Shown here in pieces: positions 15,265 to 23,810 of a DNA stretch of 64,000 bases. This DNA comes from Acidovorax defluvii (lineage in GTDB: Bacteria > Pseudomonadota > Gammaproteobacteria > Burkholderiales > Burkholderiaceae_C). The stretch lies in the NCBI GenBank assembly GCA_003268905.1, contig QLTU01000016.1:1-64000 (forward strand). The letters are read 5' to 3'. Each line of letters starts with the position of its first letter. Within the stretch, counting starts at the first letter, position 1. The notes beneath the pieces are model-generated. The model worked only from the letters and a program-made list of their open reading frames with translations, was not told the origin of the DNA and ran no database searches. A program made the position numbers and the translations under genes.

Positions 15265-17558
15265 TCAGGCAGCCACCCCGCCTACCTGTCGGCGAGCCAG
15301 GATCGGCCCAGGCCCTGGCCCGGCAATCGCGTGCGGTGCGCTGGACCGTGGGCGTGGGGGCCGCCATCATGTCGGCCATCGGAATGGTGCTGCTTTTCAT
15401 GCTCACCCTGGCCACCAACAACCGGGCACTTTACGAGCGCAACTATGCGTGGCTGCTCGGGGTCAATGTGCTGGTGGCCGTGTTGCTGCTGGCGGTGCTG
15501 CTGTGGGTGGGCGTGCGCCTGGTTGTGCGGCTGCGGCGTGGGCGCTTTGGCAGCCGTCTCCTGGTCAAGCTGGCCGCCATTTTTGCGCTGGTCGGCCTCT
15601 TGCCCGGTCTGTTGATCTATGTGGTGTCGTACCAGTTTGTCACGCGGTCCATTGAAAGCTGGTTCGACGTGAAAGTGGAGGGCGCGCTGGTGGCGGGTGT
15701 GAATCTGGCGCGGGTGTCCCTTGATTCCATGGCCGAAGACATGGCCACCCAGGCGCGGACCGCCAGTGTGCAGCTGGCCCAGGTGCCCGACGCCGCCGCC
15801 GGACTGGTGCTGGAGCGCATCCGCGAGCAGCTTTCCGCCAGCGATGTGATCTTGTGGAATGCGGCAGGCAACGCCGTTGCCAGTGCCGGCCAGTCGCGCT
15901 TCAGCCTGAGCCCGGAGCGCCCGGGCACGGCCCAGTTGCGCATGGTGCGCCAGCAGCGCACCCTGACCCAGATCGAAGGCCTGGACGACCTCACCGACAC
16001 GGTCGCTACGCAGAATGCCCGGGTGAAGGTTTTTGCGCTGGTCGCCAGCCCCCGGGTTGGGCTGCTGCTGGAGCCCCGGTTTTTGCAGGTCACGATGCCA
16101 TTGCCCCCGGCCCTGGTGGCAAACGCGCTCGCGGTGCAAGAGGCCAACCGTGAATACCAGGAGCGCGCCCTGGCCCGCGAGGGTTTGCGCCGCATGTATG
16201 TGGGCACATTGACGCTGGGCCTGTTTCTGGCGGTGTTTGGCGCGGTGTTGCTGGCGGTGTTGCTGGGCAACCAGCTGGTGCGGCCGCTGTTGGTGCTCGC
16301 CGAAGGTGTGCGGGAGGTGGCCGCTGGCAACCTCAGCCCCAAGGCCGCATTGCAGGGCAAGGATGAGCTCGACGGATTGACCCGATCCTTTGCCACCATG
16401 ACGCAGCAGATTGCAGACGCGCGGGGTGCGGTGGAGCAGAGCATGGGGGCGGTGGATGCCGCGCGCGCCAAGCTGCAGACCATTCTGGACAACCTCACCG
16501 CAGGCGTGATGGTGCTGGATCCGCAGAGCCTCATCCTGTCCTTCAACCCGGGCGCCACGCGCATTTTGCGTGTGCCCATGGCCGCCTATGCGGGCCAGCC
16601 ACTGGCGGCGGTGCCGGGTCTGGCCGATTTTGCGGCCGCGGTGCAGAAGCAGTTTGACGAGTTTCTGGGGGATCGCCACCACCACGGGCTGGACCATTGG
16701 CAACAGCCCTTTGAGCTGCATGGCTCACCCAGCGGGGCCGGGCACCATGCGACAAGCCTCGTGGTGCGGGGCGCAGAGCTCCCGGATGCGACGCGTCTGT
16801 TGGTTTTTGACGACATTTCTGAAATTGTTTCAGCCCAGCGGGCCCAGGCCTGGGGAGAGGTGGCGCGGCGCCTGGCCCATGAAATCAAGAACCCCCTCAC
16901 GCCTGTGCAACTGTCCGCCGAGCGCCTTGAAATGAAGCTCACGGGCAAGCTGCCTGCCCCCGAGCAGGCCATCCTCACCAAGTCGGTCAAAACCATCGTC
17001 GAGCAGGTGGACGCGATGAAGCGGCTCGTCAACGAGTTTCGTGACTACGCACGCTTGCCCGCTGCCGAACTGCAGGCGCTGGACCTGAACACGCTGGTGA
17101 CAGATGTGCTGTATCTGTATGGCGCGGAAAACGCCACCGTGCCCGTCGAATCCGAGCTGGACGCGCGGTGCCCGCCAATTGCAGGCGACGCCCAGCAACT
17201 GCGTCAGGTCGTGCACAACCTGCTGCAAAACGCCCAGGACGCCACCGAACAGGCGCGTGGGGAGGGGCCCGCATTGCCGCCCGTGCGCATCACGACACGC
17301 TGGAGCGAATCGACGCGCCGCGTCCGCCTCACCGTGAGTGACAGTGGGCCGGGCTTTCCCGCGCACATCCTCCAGCGCGCGTTTGAACCGTATGTCACCA
17401 CCAAACCCCGAGGTACCGGATTGGGTCTGGCCGTAGTGAAAAAGATCGCCGATGAGCATGGTGCGCGTATCGAGTTGTCGAATCGGCTTGACGACGGCGT
17501 GGTGCGGGGGGCGCAAGTGTCGTTATCATTCGCCACTTACCCATCGGTGGCGTCATAA
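15261..17558 (+). CDS. NtrY-type membrane sensor histidine kinase
   Basis: This 765-residue kinase has N-terminal membrane helices at about 33-55, 65-88 and 105-125. A periplasmic or extracytoplasmic sensor region follows, then another helix near 315-338. Next come a HAMP linker (VRPLLVLAEGVREVAAGNLS), a PAS domain (ILDNLTAGVMVLDPQSLI), a HisKA domain with phospho-acceptor His540 in RRLAHEIKNPLTP, and a HATPase_c domain (SDSGPGF, then GTGLGLAVVKKI). The layout matches NtrY, the partner of NtrX. The start is GTG overlapping the DUF4390 stop. The response regulator gene follows after 36 bases. The name NtrY reflects family likeness; the signal need not be nitrogen. Confidence 0.9.
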   Translation: MIRQPPRLPVGEPGSAQALARQSRAVRWTVGVGAAIMSAIGMVLLFMLTLATNNRALYERNYAWLLGVNVLVAVLLLAVLLWVGVRLVVRLRRGRFGSRLLVKLAAIFALVGLLPGLLIYVVSYQFVTRSIESWFDVKVEGALVAGVNLARVSLDSMAEDMATQARTASVQLAQVPDAAAGLVLERIREQLSASDVILWNAAGNAVASAGQSRFSLSPERPGTAQLRMVRQQRTLTQIEGLDDLTDTVATQNARVKVFALVASPRVGLLLEPRFLQVTMPLPPALVANALAVQEANREYQERALAREGLRRMYVGTLTLGLFLAVFGAVLLAVLLGNQLVRPLLVLAEGVREVAAGNLSPKAALQGKDELDGLTRSFATMTQQIADARGAVEQSMGAVDAARAKLQTILDNLTAGVMVLDPQSLILSFNPGATRILRVPMAAYAGQPLAAVPGLADFAAAVQKQFDEFLGDRHHHGLDHWQQPFELHGSPSGAGHHATSLVVRGAELPDATRLLVFDDISEIVSAQRAQAWGEVARRLAHEIKNPLTPVQLSAERLEMKLTGKLPAPEQAILTKSVKTIVEQVDAMKRLVNEFRDYARLPAAELQALDLNTLVTDVLYLYGAENATVPVESELDARCPPIAGDAQQLRQVVHNLLQNAQDATEQARGEGPALPPVRITTRWSESTRRVRLTVSDSGPGFPAHILQRAFEPYVTTKPRGTGLGLAVVKKIADEHGARIELSNRLDDGVVRGAQVSLSFATYPSVAS

Positions 17559-17594
17559 CAACACCCACTGCAGCATCCAAGGCGTTTCATACAC

Positions 17595-18272
17595 ATGGCA
17601 AACATTCTGGTGGTTGATGACGAACTCGGCATTCGTGACCTCTTGTCGGAAATTCTGAATGACGAGGGCCACAGTGTCGACCTTGCAGAGAATGCAACCC
17701 AGGCACGTGCAGCACGCGCCGCAGGGGTGTATGACCTGGTGTTGCTGGACATCTGGATGCCCGATACCGATGGCGTATCACTGCTCAAAGAATGGGCGAC
17801 GGCCGGCGTGCTCACCATGCCCGTCATCATGATGAGCGGCCACGCCACGATAGACACCGCCGTCGAAGCCACCCGGATTGGCGCATTCTCGTTTCTTGAA
17901 AAACCCATCACCCTGCAAAAACTGCTCAAGGCTGTGGAACAGGGACTGGCACGTACTGCCGTGCAACAAGCCCCCGTGGTCGCCCACCAGCCCACCGCTG
18001 CAGGGCCTGTGGATGGCGGCTTCGTGCCCGCACCGATCATCACCACCGCCATGGTGGGCGAGGTCGGCCCTCACGCGCACCAAGGGTTCGATCTGGATCG
18101 CCCCTTGCGTGAAGCCCGCGACGGCTTTGAAAAAGCCTACTTTGAATTCCATCTCGCGCGTGAAGGCGGCTCGATGACCCGCGTTGCAGAAAAAACCGGG
18201 CTGGAGCGCACCCACCTGTACCGCAAGCTGCGCCAACTGGGCGTGGACCTTGGCCGCGGAAAACGCAATTAA
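17595..18272 (+). CDS. NtrX-like response regulator lacking the AAA+ domain
   Basis: The 225-residue regulator has a receiver domain at 1-120 with phospho-acceptor Asp52 in LLDIWMPD and the conserved Lys in FLEKPI. After a Pro/Ala/Val-rich linker of about 45 residues comes a Fis-type helix-turn-helix (AREGGSMTRVAEKTGLERTHLYRKLRQLG) near the C terminus. Classical NtrX has a sigma-54 AAA+ domain between these parts; here it is absent, so sigma-54 activation is not expected. It is probably the partner of the upstream kinase. The small size is normal for this betaproteobacterial group as far as I know. Confidence 0.88.
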   Translation: MANILVVDDELGIRDLLSEILNDEGHSVDLAENATQARAARAAGVYDLVLLDIWMPDTDGVSLLKEWATAGVLTMPVIMMSGHATIDTAVEATRIGAFSFLEKPITLQKLLKAVEQGLARTAVQQAPVVAHQPTAAGPVDGGFVPAPIITTAMVGEVGPHAHQGFDLDRPLREARDGFEKAYFEFHLAREGGSMTRVAEKTGLERTHLYRKLRQLGVDLGRGKRN

Positions 18273-18310
18273 TCTTGGGGTTGCTGTTTTTATCGCGTCA
18301 ATTTTTGGTT

Positions 18311-18316
18311 TATAAT
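18311..18316 (+). promoter_or_regulatory. Minus-10 box of the tRNA-Phe promoter
   Basis: A perfect TATAAT lies 11 bases before the mature tRNA-Phe 5' end, in an AT-rich stretch that stands out from the GC-rich surroundings. No good minus-35 hexamer is visible at 16-18 bases; TTTTAT is the best at 17. Confidence 0.6.
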
Positions 18317-18326
18317 TTGAGGCTTA

Positions 18327-18402
18327 GGCCCGGTAGCTCAGTCGGTAGAGCAGAGGATTGAAAATCCTTGTGTCGGTGGTTCGATTCCGCCCCAGGCCAC
18401 CA
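18327..18402 (+). tRNA. tRNA-Phe (anticodon GAA)
   Basis: A complete cloverleaf is present. The acceptor is GGCCCGG (18327-18333) with CCAGGCC (18392-18398), then A and encoded CCA. The anticodon stem is GAGGA/TCCTT, with loop TTGAAAA and GAA at 18360-18362. The T arm is GGTGG-TTCGATT-CCGCC. The fifth acceptor pair is a C-A mismatch (18331 with 18394); all other acceptor pairs are Watson-Crick. Confidence 0.96.
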
Positions 18403-18407
18403 AACCT

Positions 18408-18442
18408 AAAAGCCCTTGATTTGTAAAAGTCAGGGGCTTTTT
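18408..18442 (+). terminator. Intrinsic terminator after tRNA-Phe
   Basis: AAAAGCCCTTGA pairs with TCAGGGGCTTTT around a loop of about 10 bases, and T residues continue after the stem. It lies 5 bases after the encoded CCA end. Confidence 0.9.
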
Positions 18443-18599
18443 CCATTGGCTTTTCCTCACTGCAGGCCTTGGGGTGCGGCTCATTTCCGCGCCTTTCTGC
18501 ATCGCCCTGGCCCCTGGGCGGCAATGTCACCCGTTGGCACAAGTCCGCATCTTTTGGAGCCGCGCCTGGTTTCGGGCATTTCTCTCCATATTTTTCACG

Positions 18600-19856
18600 A
18601 TGGCATTTTTGACGGACACAACCCTGGGCATTGACTTTGGCACTTCCAACTCGGCGGTGGCGGTGCGCCAGGGGAATTCACCTGCGCGCATGTTGCGCCT
18701 GGAGGGCGAGAACAACACCTTGCCGACAGCGCTGTTCTTCAATGCCGAAGACCATCGCACGCACTACGGGCGCGATGCCGTTGCGCAGTATCTGTCGGGC
18801 ACCGAAGGGCGTCTGATGCGCTCGCTCAAAAGCCTGCTGGGCAGTTCGCTGCTGCAAGACAAGACGGCGGTGCACAACGCGCTGGTGAGCTACCAGGACA
18901 TCATCAGCCTGTTCTTGCGCATGTTGGCCCAAACGGCGCGCGAAACGCTGGGCGGTATGCCGGGCCGGGTGCTGCTGGGGCGCCCCGTGCATTTTGTGGA
19001 TGGCGATACCGTGCGCGACCAGCAGGCCGAAGATGCCTTGCGGCAGGCGGCGCGGGATGCTGGGTTTGTAAACATTTCGTTCCAGCTGGAGCCCATTGCC
19101 GCAGCGCTGGATTACGAACAGCGCATTGAGCGCGAATCGCTGGTGCTGGTGGTGGACATTGGCGGCGGCACCTCTGATTTCACCGTGGTGCGCCTGGGGC
19201 CCGAGCGCAGGGCCCGCACCGACCGCGCCAGCGACATTCTGGCCACCACTGGCGTGCATGTCGGGGGCACCGATTTTGACCGGCGCCTTAGTCTGGCGCT
19301 GCTCATGCCATTGCTGGGCTTGGGGCACACCGGGCCTTCTGGCCGCGAGGTGCCCAGCCGCGTATTTTTTGACCTTGCGACCTGGCACCTGATTCAGTGG
19401 CTGTATGCGCCGCGCGCGCTGCGCGAGGCACAGGCCCTGCGGCCCGATTATGCGCAACCTGTGCTGCACGACCGCCTGATCGCGGTGCTCAATCAGCGCC
19501 TGGGGCACCGCCTTGCCAACACGGTGGAGCAGGCCAAGATTGCGGCTTCCGTGGATGCGGTGGATACCCCGATGGTGCTGGACTGGGTCGAGCCGGGGCT
19601 GGGGGCGCTCATCACTTCTGAAGGCCTGGCCCGCCACCTTGCCGCGCCTTTGCAGCAGGTGGTGGCCTGCGCCACCGAATGCGTGCAACTGGCCGGGCTG
19701 GTGCCTCAGGATTTGCAGGCCATCTACCTCACTGGTGGATCATCGGCACTGCGCCCGCTGCGTGACGCGCTGCGTATGGCGTTCCCTGATACCCCGCAGG
19801 TGGAGGGCGATCTGTTTGGGGGAGTCGCGGCGGGGCTGGCGGTGGCAGCGCCCTGA
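18600..19856 (+). CDS. Hsp70-family ATPase (YegD-like)
   Basis: The 418-residue protein has the Hsp70/actin ATPase fold. The phosphate-1 loop is LGIDFGTSNSAVAV at about 8-21. Phosphate-2 is VVDIGGGTSDFTVV near 182-195. The adenosine motif is YLTGGSSALRPL near 377. It stops after the nucleotide-binding domain, with no substrate-binding domain, like E. coli YegD. The client and role are unknown. The ATG at 18600 gives a start 8 residues before the phosphate loop, as expected; the frame is open upstream to 18474 but that extension looks non-coding. It stands alone between a tRNA and a convergent gene. Confidence 0.85.
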   Translation: MAFLTDTTLGIDFGTSNSAVAVRQGNSPARMLRLEGENNTLPTALFFNAEDHRTHYGRDAVAQYLSGTEGRLMRSLKSLLGSSLLQDKTAVHNALVSYQDIISLFLRMLAQTARETLGGMPGRVLLGRPVHFVDGDTVRDQQAEDALRQAARDAGFVNISFQLEPIAAALDYEQRIERESLVLVVDIGGGTSDFTVVRLGPERRARTDRASDILATTGVHVGGTDFDRRLSLALLMPLLGLGHTGPSGREVPSRVFFDLATWHLIQWLYAPRALREAQALRPDYAQPVLHDRLIAVLNQRLGHRLANTVEQAKIAASVDAVDTPMVLDWVEPGLGALITSEGLARHLAAPLQQVVACATECVQLAGLVPQDLQAIYLTGGSSALRPLRDALRMAFPDTPQVEGDLFGGVAAGLAVAAP

Positions 19857-19904
19857 CCACAGGCGGTTTTGCAGACCCATCAGGGGGATGCAGGGTGGTT
19901 GAAC

Positions 19905-19960
19905 GCTATTAATACAATAGCTGTGCGCGCTTATCTATAAAGGGCTACGGGGCAATTTGA
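19905..19960 (-). repeat. Dispersed repeat between hsp70-like gene and rsmI (copy C)
   Basis: GCTATTAATACAATAGC is followed by a GCGCTTATCTATAAAG core and GGGCAATTT. The order matches the other copies read on the opposite strand. It lies exactly between two convergent genes. Confidence 0.8.
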
Positions 19961-19978
19961 CGTAAAAACAGGCGCAGG

Positions 19979-20911
19979 CTACGCATTCCCGGCTTCCGGG
20001 GCGCTGCGCTTCCATTCCAGTGCGGTGTCATACAGGCTGTTGCGCGATGCGCCCGTCACTTCGGCAGCCAGGCGCACGGCCGTCTTCAGGGGCAGCTCCT
20101 GCAGCAACAGGCGCAGCACGCGCAGGCTGTCGCCGTCGTCTGCGGCAGGAGCCGTGGGGTGCAGCAGCACCACAAATTCACCGCGGGACCGCTGGGGTGA
20201 GCCTTGCAGCCAGGCCGTCAACTCGCGGGCTGGGTGGGTGGCGATTTCTTCGAATTGCTTGGTGAGTTCGCGTGCCAGCGTCACTGGGCGATCGCCCAGC
20301 ACCGCCAGCGCCTGGGCCAGCTCGTCAATGCGGTGGGGGGCCTCCAGCAGCACAACGCAGCGGGGCTCGCTGGCGAGTTGCTGCATGGCAGTGGCCCGCT
20401 CAGCGTTCTTCACCGGCAAAAAACCCGCAAATAGAAAGCCACTGCTTTGCGTGCTGTGCGCCACGGCGCCCGCCACGCTCAGGGCCGTGGTGATGCTGCT
20501 GGCACCGGGCAGCGGCAGGGCGCGCAGGCCAGCCGAGTGCACTGCAGCCACCAGGCGCGCGCCGGGGTCGCTGACCCCGGGCGTGCCCGCATCACTGACA
20601 TAGGCCACGCGCAGGCCCTGCTGCAGCCGCTGCACCACTGCCAGCGCGGCTTCGGCCTCGTTGTGCTGGTGCACAGCCAGCAGTTGTGCGCTGGTTTTGT
20701 CGATGCCATAGGCGCGCAGCAGCGCCTGGGTGTGGCGCGTGTCCTCGCAGGCAATGGCGTCGGCCAGCTGCAGCACATGCAGCGCGCGCAGGGTGATGTC
20801 GGCCAGGTTGCCGATGGGCGTGGCCACGATATACAGCGCACCCTGCGGATAATGCTGTGCAGCCGCCGCATCGCGTGCGGCGTTCAAGGCAGATGCGAAA
20901 GATGCGCTCAA
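19979..20911 (-). CDS. rsmI: 16S rRNA (cytidine-1402-2'-O)-methyltransferase RsmI
   Basis: RsmI adds the 2'-O-methyl group to C1402 of 16S rRNA. The 310-residue protein has the tetrapyrrole-methylase-like fold: ALYIVATPIGNLADITLRAL near the N terminus, CEDTRHT, and the SAM-binding SDAGTPGVSDPG. The start is TTG at 20911, with AAGGA 6 bases upstream. Its first base overlaps the first base of the divergent yraN ATG. In E. coli the same neighbourhood is yraL(rsmI)-lpoA-yraN-diaA-dolP; here rsmI is on the opposite strand and lpoA is missing. Confidence 0.95.
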   Translation of the reverse strand: MSASFASALNAARDAAAAQHYPQGALYIVATPIGNLADITLRALHVLQLADAIACEDTRHTQALLRAYGIDKTSAQLLAVHQHNEAEAALAVVQRLQQGLRVAYVSDAGTPGVSDPGARLVAAVHSAGLRALPLPGASSITTALSVAGAVAHSTQSSGFLFAGFLPVKNAERATAMQQLASEPRCVVLLEAPHRIDELAQALAVLGDRPVTLARELTKQFEEIATHPARELTAWLQGSPQRSRGEFVVLLHPTAPAADDGDSLRVLRLLLQELPLKTAVRLAAEVTGASRNSLYDTALEWKRSAPEAGNA

Positions 20912-21327
20912 TGAATTTCCTTGGAAAAAAGCCAGCCCATACCCGCCCGCCTGCGCCTGACGCCGCAGGTAGCAGCACCACGCGGCAGCGGGGCAATGCG
21001 GCCGAAGACCAGGCGTTGGCCTTTTTGCAGGCTGCGGGCCTGAAGTTGCTGGAGCGCAATTATCGGACGCCCGGGCGCGGTGGGGGCGAGATTGATCTGG
21101 TGATGCGCGATCGTGACGGCACGCTGGTGTTTGTTGAGGTGCGCAGCCGTGCCGGCAATGCCTTCGGAGGTGCGGGTGCCAGCATTGGCGCCATCAAGCA
21201 GCGGCGCATCGTGTTTGCGGCGCGCCATTACCTGCTGCGTATGTCGGTGCCGCCGCCGTGCCGCTTCGACGTGGTGCTGGTGCAGGATTCGGTGCAATGG
21301 CTCAAGGCTGCCTTCGACGCCCAATAA
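20911..21327 (+). CDS. YraN family protein (UPF0102, endonuclease-like)
   Basis: The 138-residue protein shows the YraN pattern of a PD-(D/E)xK nuclease fold: GNAAEDQALAFLQAAGLKLLERNYR, then GGGEIDLVMRDRDGTLVFVEVRSR, with the catalytic-type Glu, Asp, Glu and Arg. A biochemical role is not established for the family, though it is often linked to DNA recombination. I chose the ATG at 20911. The frame is open upstream to 20857, but that would overlap the 5' end of rsmI further. diaA follows. Confidence 0.85.
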   Translation: MNFLGKKPAHTRPPAPDAAGSSTTRQRGNAAEDQALAFLQAAGLKLLERNYRTPGRGGGEIDLVMRDRDGTLVFVEVRSRAGNAFGGAGASIGAIKQRRIVFAARHYLLRMSVPPPCRFDVVLVQDSVQWLKAAFDAQ

Positions 21328-21415
21328 GCGCAGCGCCCAAAAGGCCTGCACACCACGCTGGTGACTACGGTTTGCTACAAAACCTATAACAACCCGCGGG
21401 TATCATCGGGCCTCC

Positions 21416-22015
21416 ATGCTAGAGCAACGCATTCAACAGCACTTTATCGACAGCGCCGACCTGAAATACCAGGCCGCGCAAGCCCTCAGCGCGCCCATCG
21501 CTGCAGCCGTGCAGGCCATTCTGGCCTGCGTGACCAGTGGCGGCAAAGTGCTGGCCTGCGGCAACGGGCCTTCGGCCGCCGAGGCGCAGCAGTTTGCAGC
21601 CTTCTGTGTTGCGGGGTTTGAGCGCGACCGGCCTGAACTGGCTGCAGTGGCCCTGACTTCTGACAGCACCCTGCTCACGCTGGCCGGGGGCGGCAGCGAC
21701 GGGGCCCAGCAGTTTGCCCGCCAGGTGCGCGCACTCGGCCAGGCGGGAGATGTGTTGCTGGCACTGTCCGTCACGGGCAATGATGCCAACGTGATCGCTG
21801 CCACCGAGGCCGCCCACGAGCGCGACATGACGGTGGTGATCCTCAGCGGTCGCACCGGCGGCAAGCTGGCCGCACTGGTGCGCGAGACCGATGTGCTGAT
21901 CAGCGTGCCGCACGACCGCGCCGCGCGGGTGCGCGAGGTCCATGCGCTGGTGTTGCACTGCCTGTGCGATGGCGTGGATGCCCAGTTACTTGGAGAACAG
22001 GAAATACCGCAATGA
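21416..22015 (+). CDS. diaA: SIS-domain protein, DiaA-like (phosphoheptose isomerase family)
   Basis: The 199-residue protein has a single SIS (sugar isomerase) domain with the loop GKVLACGNGPSAAEAQQFAAF and a second loop LSVTGNDANVI. It could be a phosphoheptose isomerase (GmhA) or the DnaA-binding replication factor DiaA. Two things favour DiaA. The gene order yraN-diaA-dolP is the same as in E. coli. The C-terminal catalytic pattern of GmhA (HxxxHxxCxxxE) reads HALVLHCLCDGVD here, with Asp where Glu is expected. Its TGA overlaps the next start (ATGA). Confidence 0.65.
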   Translation: MLEQRIQQHFIDSADLKYQAAQALSAPIAAAVQAILACVTSGGKVLACGNGPSAAEAQQFAAFCVAGFERDRPELAAVALTSDSTLLTLAGGGSDGAQQFARQVRALGQAGDVLLALSVTGNDANVIAATEAAHERDMTVVILSGRTGGKLAALVRETDVLISVPHDRAARVREVHALVLHCLCDGVDAQLLGEQEIPQ

Positions 22016-22671
22016 AGCTGACCATGAACCGTACCGCCTGCACCCTGCTGGCTGCCGCTGCGCTTGCCGCAGGCCTGTCTGCTTGCGCCCCTCTGGTTGT
22101 TGGAGGAGCGGTGATGGGCGGCATGATGGCCACGGACCGCCGCACCACCGGCACCCAGGTGGAAGACGAAGGGATCGAATTGCGCGCGGTCAACCGCATC
22201 CGGGAAACGCTGGGTGATCGTGCCCATGTCAACGTCACCAGCTTCAACCGCCAGGTCTTGCTGACCGGCGAGGTGCCCACGGCGCAGGACCGTGCCACCG
22301 TCGACCAGATCGTGGCGGGGGTGAACAATGTGCGCTCGGTGGTGAACGATCTGGCCGTGATGCCCAGCACCTCACTGGGCCAGCGTTCGAATGATGTCCT
22401 GATCACCGGCAAGGTACGGGCCAGTTTCGTGGACGCCAAGGACGTTTTTGCCAGCGCCTACAAGGTGGTGACCGAACGCAACGTGGTCTACCTGATGGGA
22501 CTGGTAACCCCCCGAGAGGCCACGCGTGCCACCGAAATCGCGCGCGGCGTGGGGGGCGTGAGCAAGGTGGTGCGGGTGTTCGAGATGATCACCGAAGACG
22601 ACCTGCGCCGCGCCAGCACGCAGCCGCCCCCGACCGTGACCACTGACAGCCCATCGTCGCAGGGCAACTGA
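22012..22671 (+). CDS. dolP: BON-domain outer-membrane lipoprotein, DolP/YraP-like
   Basis: The 219-residue protein begins with a lipoprotein signal: MKLTMNRT, an Ala/Leu core, and the lipobox LSAC with Cys25. Two BON domains follow (ELRAVNRIRETLGDRAHVNVTSFNRQVLLTGEV, split here; and NDVLITGKVRASF...NVVYLMGLV). A Pro/Thr/Ser tail ends it. DolP in E. coli sits at division sites and supports outer-membrane integrity. The ATG at 22012 overlaps the diaA stop, so the two are coupled. Function here is inferred from domains and synteny. Confidence 0.87.
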   Translation: MKLTMNRTACTLLAAAALAAGLSACAPLVVGGAVMGGMMATDRRTTGTQVEDEGIELRAVNRIRETLGDRAHVNVTSFNRQVLLTGEVPTAQDRATVDQIVAGVNNVRSVVNDLAVMPSTSLGQRSNDVLITGKVRASFVDAKDVFASAYKVVTERNVVYLMGLVTPREATRATEIARGVGGVSKVVRVFEMITEDDLRRASTQPPPTVTTDSPSSQGN

Positions 22672-22794
22672 TGCCTGTTTGACGGCCGGGTTCTGAATCG
22701 CAGTCCGGCGATTACGGCGCGGCTTTGCGCAGCTTTCTGGCCGATCGCAGACTTGCAGGGGGCTGCAAGACGCCTGTGCCGCCCGCATCCGGCG

Positions 22795-23709
22795 TCAGGT
22801 CAGGCGCTTGATCAGGCTGGACGTGTCCCAGCGGTTGCCGCCCATCTTCTGCACATCGGCATAAAACTGGTCCACCAGTGCGGTCACCGGCACGCGCGAG
22901 CCGTTGCGTCGGGCTTCGTCCAGCACCAGGCTCAGGTCCTTGCGCATCCAGTCCACGGCAAAGCCGAAGTCGAACTTGCCGTCCACCATGGTCTTGCCGC
23001 GGTTGTCCAGCTGCCAGCTCTGCGCTGCGCCCTTGCCGATCACGTCCAGCACCTGCTTCATGTCCAGCCCGGCATTCTGGCCAAAGGCCACTGCTTCAGA
23101 CAGGCCTTGCACAAGACCCGCGATGCAGATCTGATTGACCATCTTGGCCAGCTGGCCCGAGCCACTGGCACCCAGCAGCGTGAACGCCCGCGAGAATGCC
23201 ATCGCCACCGGCTGGGCTGCGTCAAACGCGGCCTGGTCTCCGCCACACATCACCGTCAGTTGGCCGTTTTGCGCCCCCGCCTGGCCCCCGGAGACCGGGG
23301 CATCGACAAAGTGCAATCCCAAGGTGCGCGCGGCGGCATACAGCTCCCGCGCCACTTCGGCCGAGGCCGTGGTGTGGTCCACAAAGATCGCGCCCGGCTG
23401 CATGCCGGCAAATGCGCCGTCAGCGCCCAGCGTCACCGAACGCAGGTCGTCGTCGTTGCCAACGCAACAGAACACGATGTCCGCACCCACTGCGGCCTCG
23501 CGCGGCGTTGTGGCATGTTTTGGGGCTTTGGTGCTTGCGTACTCTGCGCACCACGCTATTGATTTTGTAGTGGTGCGGTTGTACGCCGTGACCTCATGGC
23601 CCGCCAGCGCGAGGTGGCCGGCCATGGGGTAGCCCATCACGCCCAAGCCCAAAAAGGCCACCTTGCGCGAAGGGGTTGCGTCGTAGTTGCGGGGGTTGGT
23701 GCTTGGCAT
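22795..23709 (-). CDS. NAD(P)-dependent beta-hydroxyacid dehydrogenase (3-hydroxyisobutyrate / tartronate semialdehyde reductase type)
   Basis: The 304-residue enzyme has the Rossmann start KVAFLGLGVMGYPMAGHL and the signature VDAPVSGGQAGAQNGQLTVMCGG. The catalytic lysine lies in the motif GSGQLAKMVNQ. Substrate cannot be fixed from sequence: 3-hydroxyisobutyrate, tartronate semialdehyde and glyoxylate are options. I chose ATG at 23709, after which the Rossmann motif begins at residue 16. A few extra residues after AYNRTTTKS (about 23530-23580) are AT-rich and faintly resemble the dispersed repeat. It stands alone; the preceding 126 bases show nothing clear. Confidence 0.85.
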   Translation of the reverse strand: MPSTNPRNYDATPSRKVAFLGLGVMGYPMAGHLALAGHEVTAYNRTTTKSIAWCAEYASTKAPKHATTPREAAVGADIVFCCVGNDDDLRSVTLGADGAFAGMQPGAIFVDHTTASAEVARELYAAARTLGLHFVDAPVSGGQAGAQNGQLTVMCGGDQAAFDAAQPVAMAFSRAFTLLGASGSGQLAKMVNQICIAGLVQGLSEAVAFGQNAGLDMKQVLDVIGKGAAQSWQLDNRGKTMVDGKFDFGFAVDWMRKDLSLVLDEARRNGSRVPVTALVDQFYADVQKMGGNRWDTSSLIKRLT

Positions 23710-23733
23710 CGCGATGAATGAAAAGTGGGTTGG

Positions 23734-23763
23734 AAAAAAAGAAAACCCGCCCAAGGGGGCGGG
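23734..23763 (-). terminator. Intrinsic terminator after pilU
   Basis: Read on the minus strand, CCCGCCC pairs with GGGCGGG around a short loop, followed by TTTTC and seven T residues. It lies about 48 bases downstream of the pilU stop and closes the pilT-CNBD-pilU operon. Confidence 0.88.
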
Positions 23764-23810
23764 CTTCAAGCGGTGAGGAAAAGCAGATAAATGCGGGTGG
23801 CAGACCGAGG

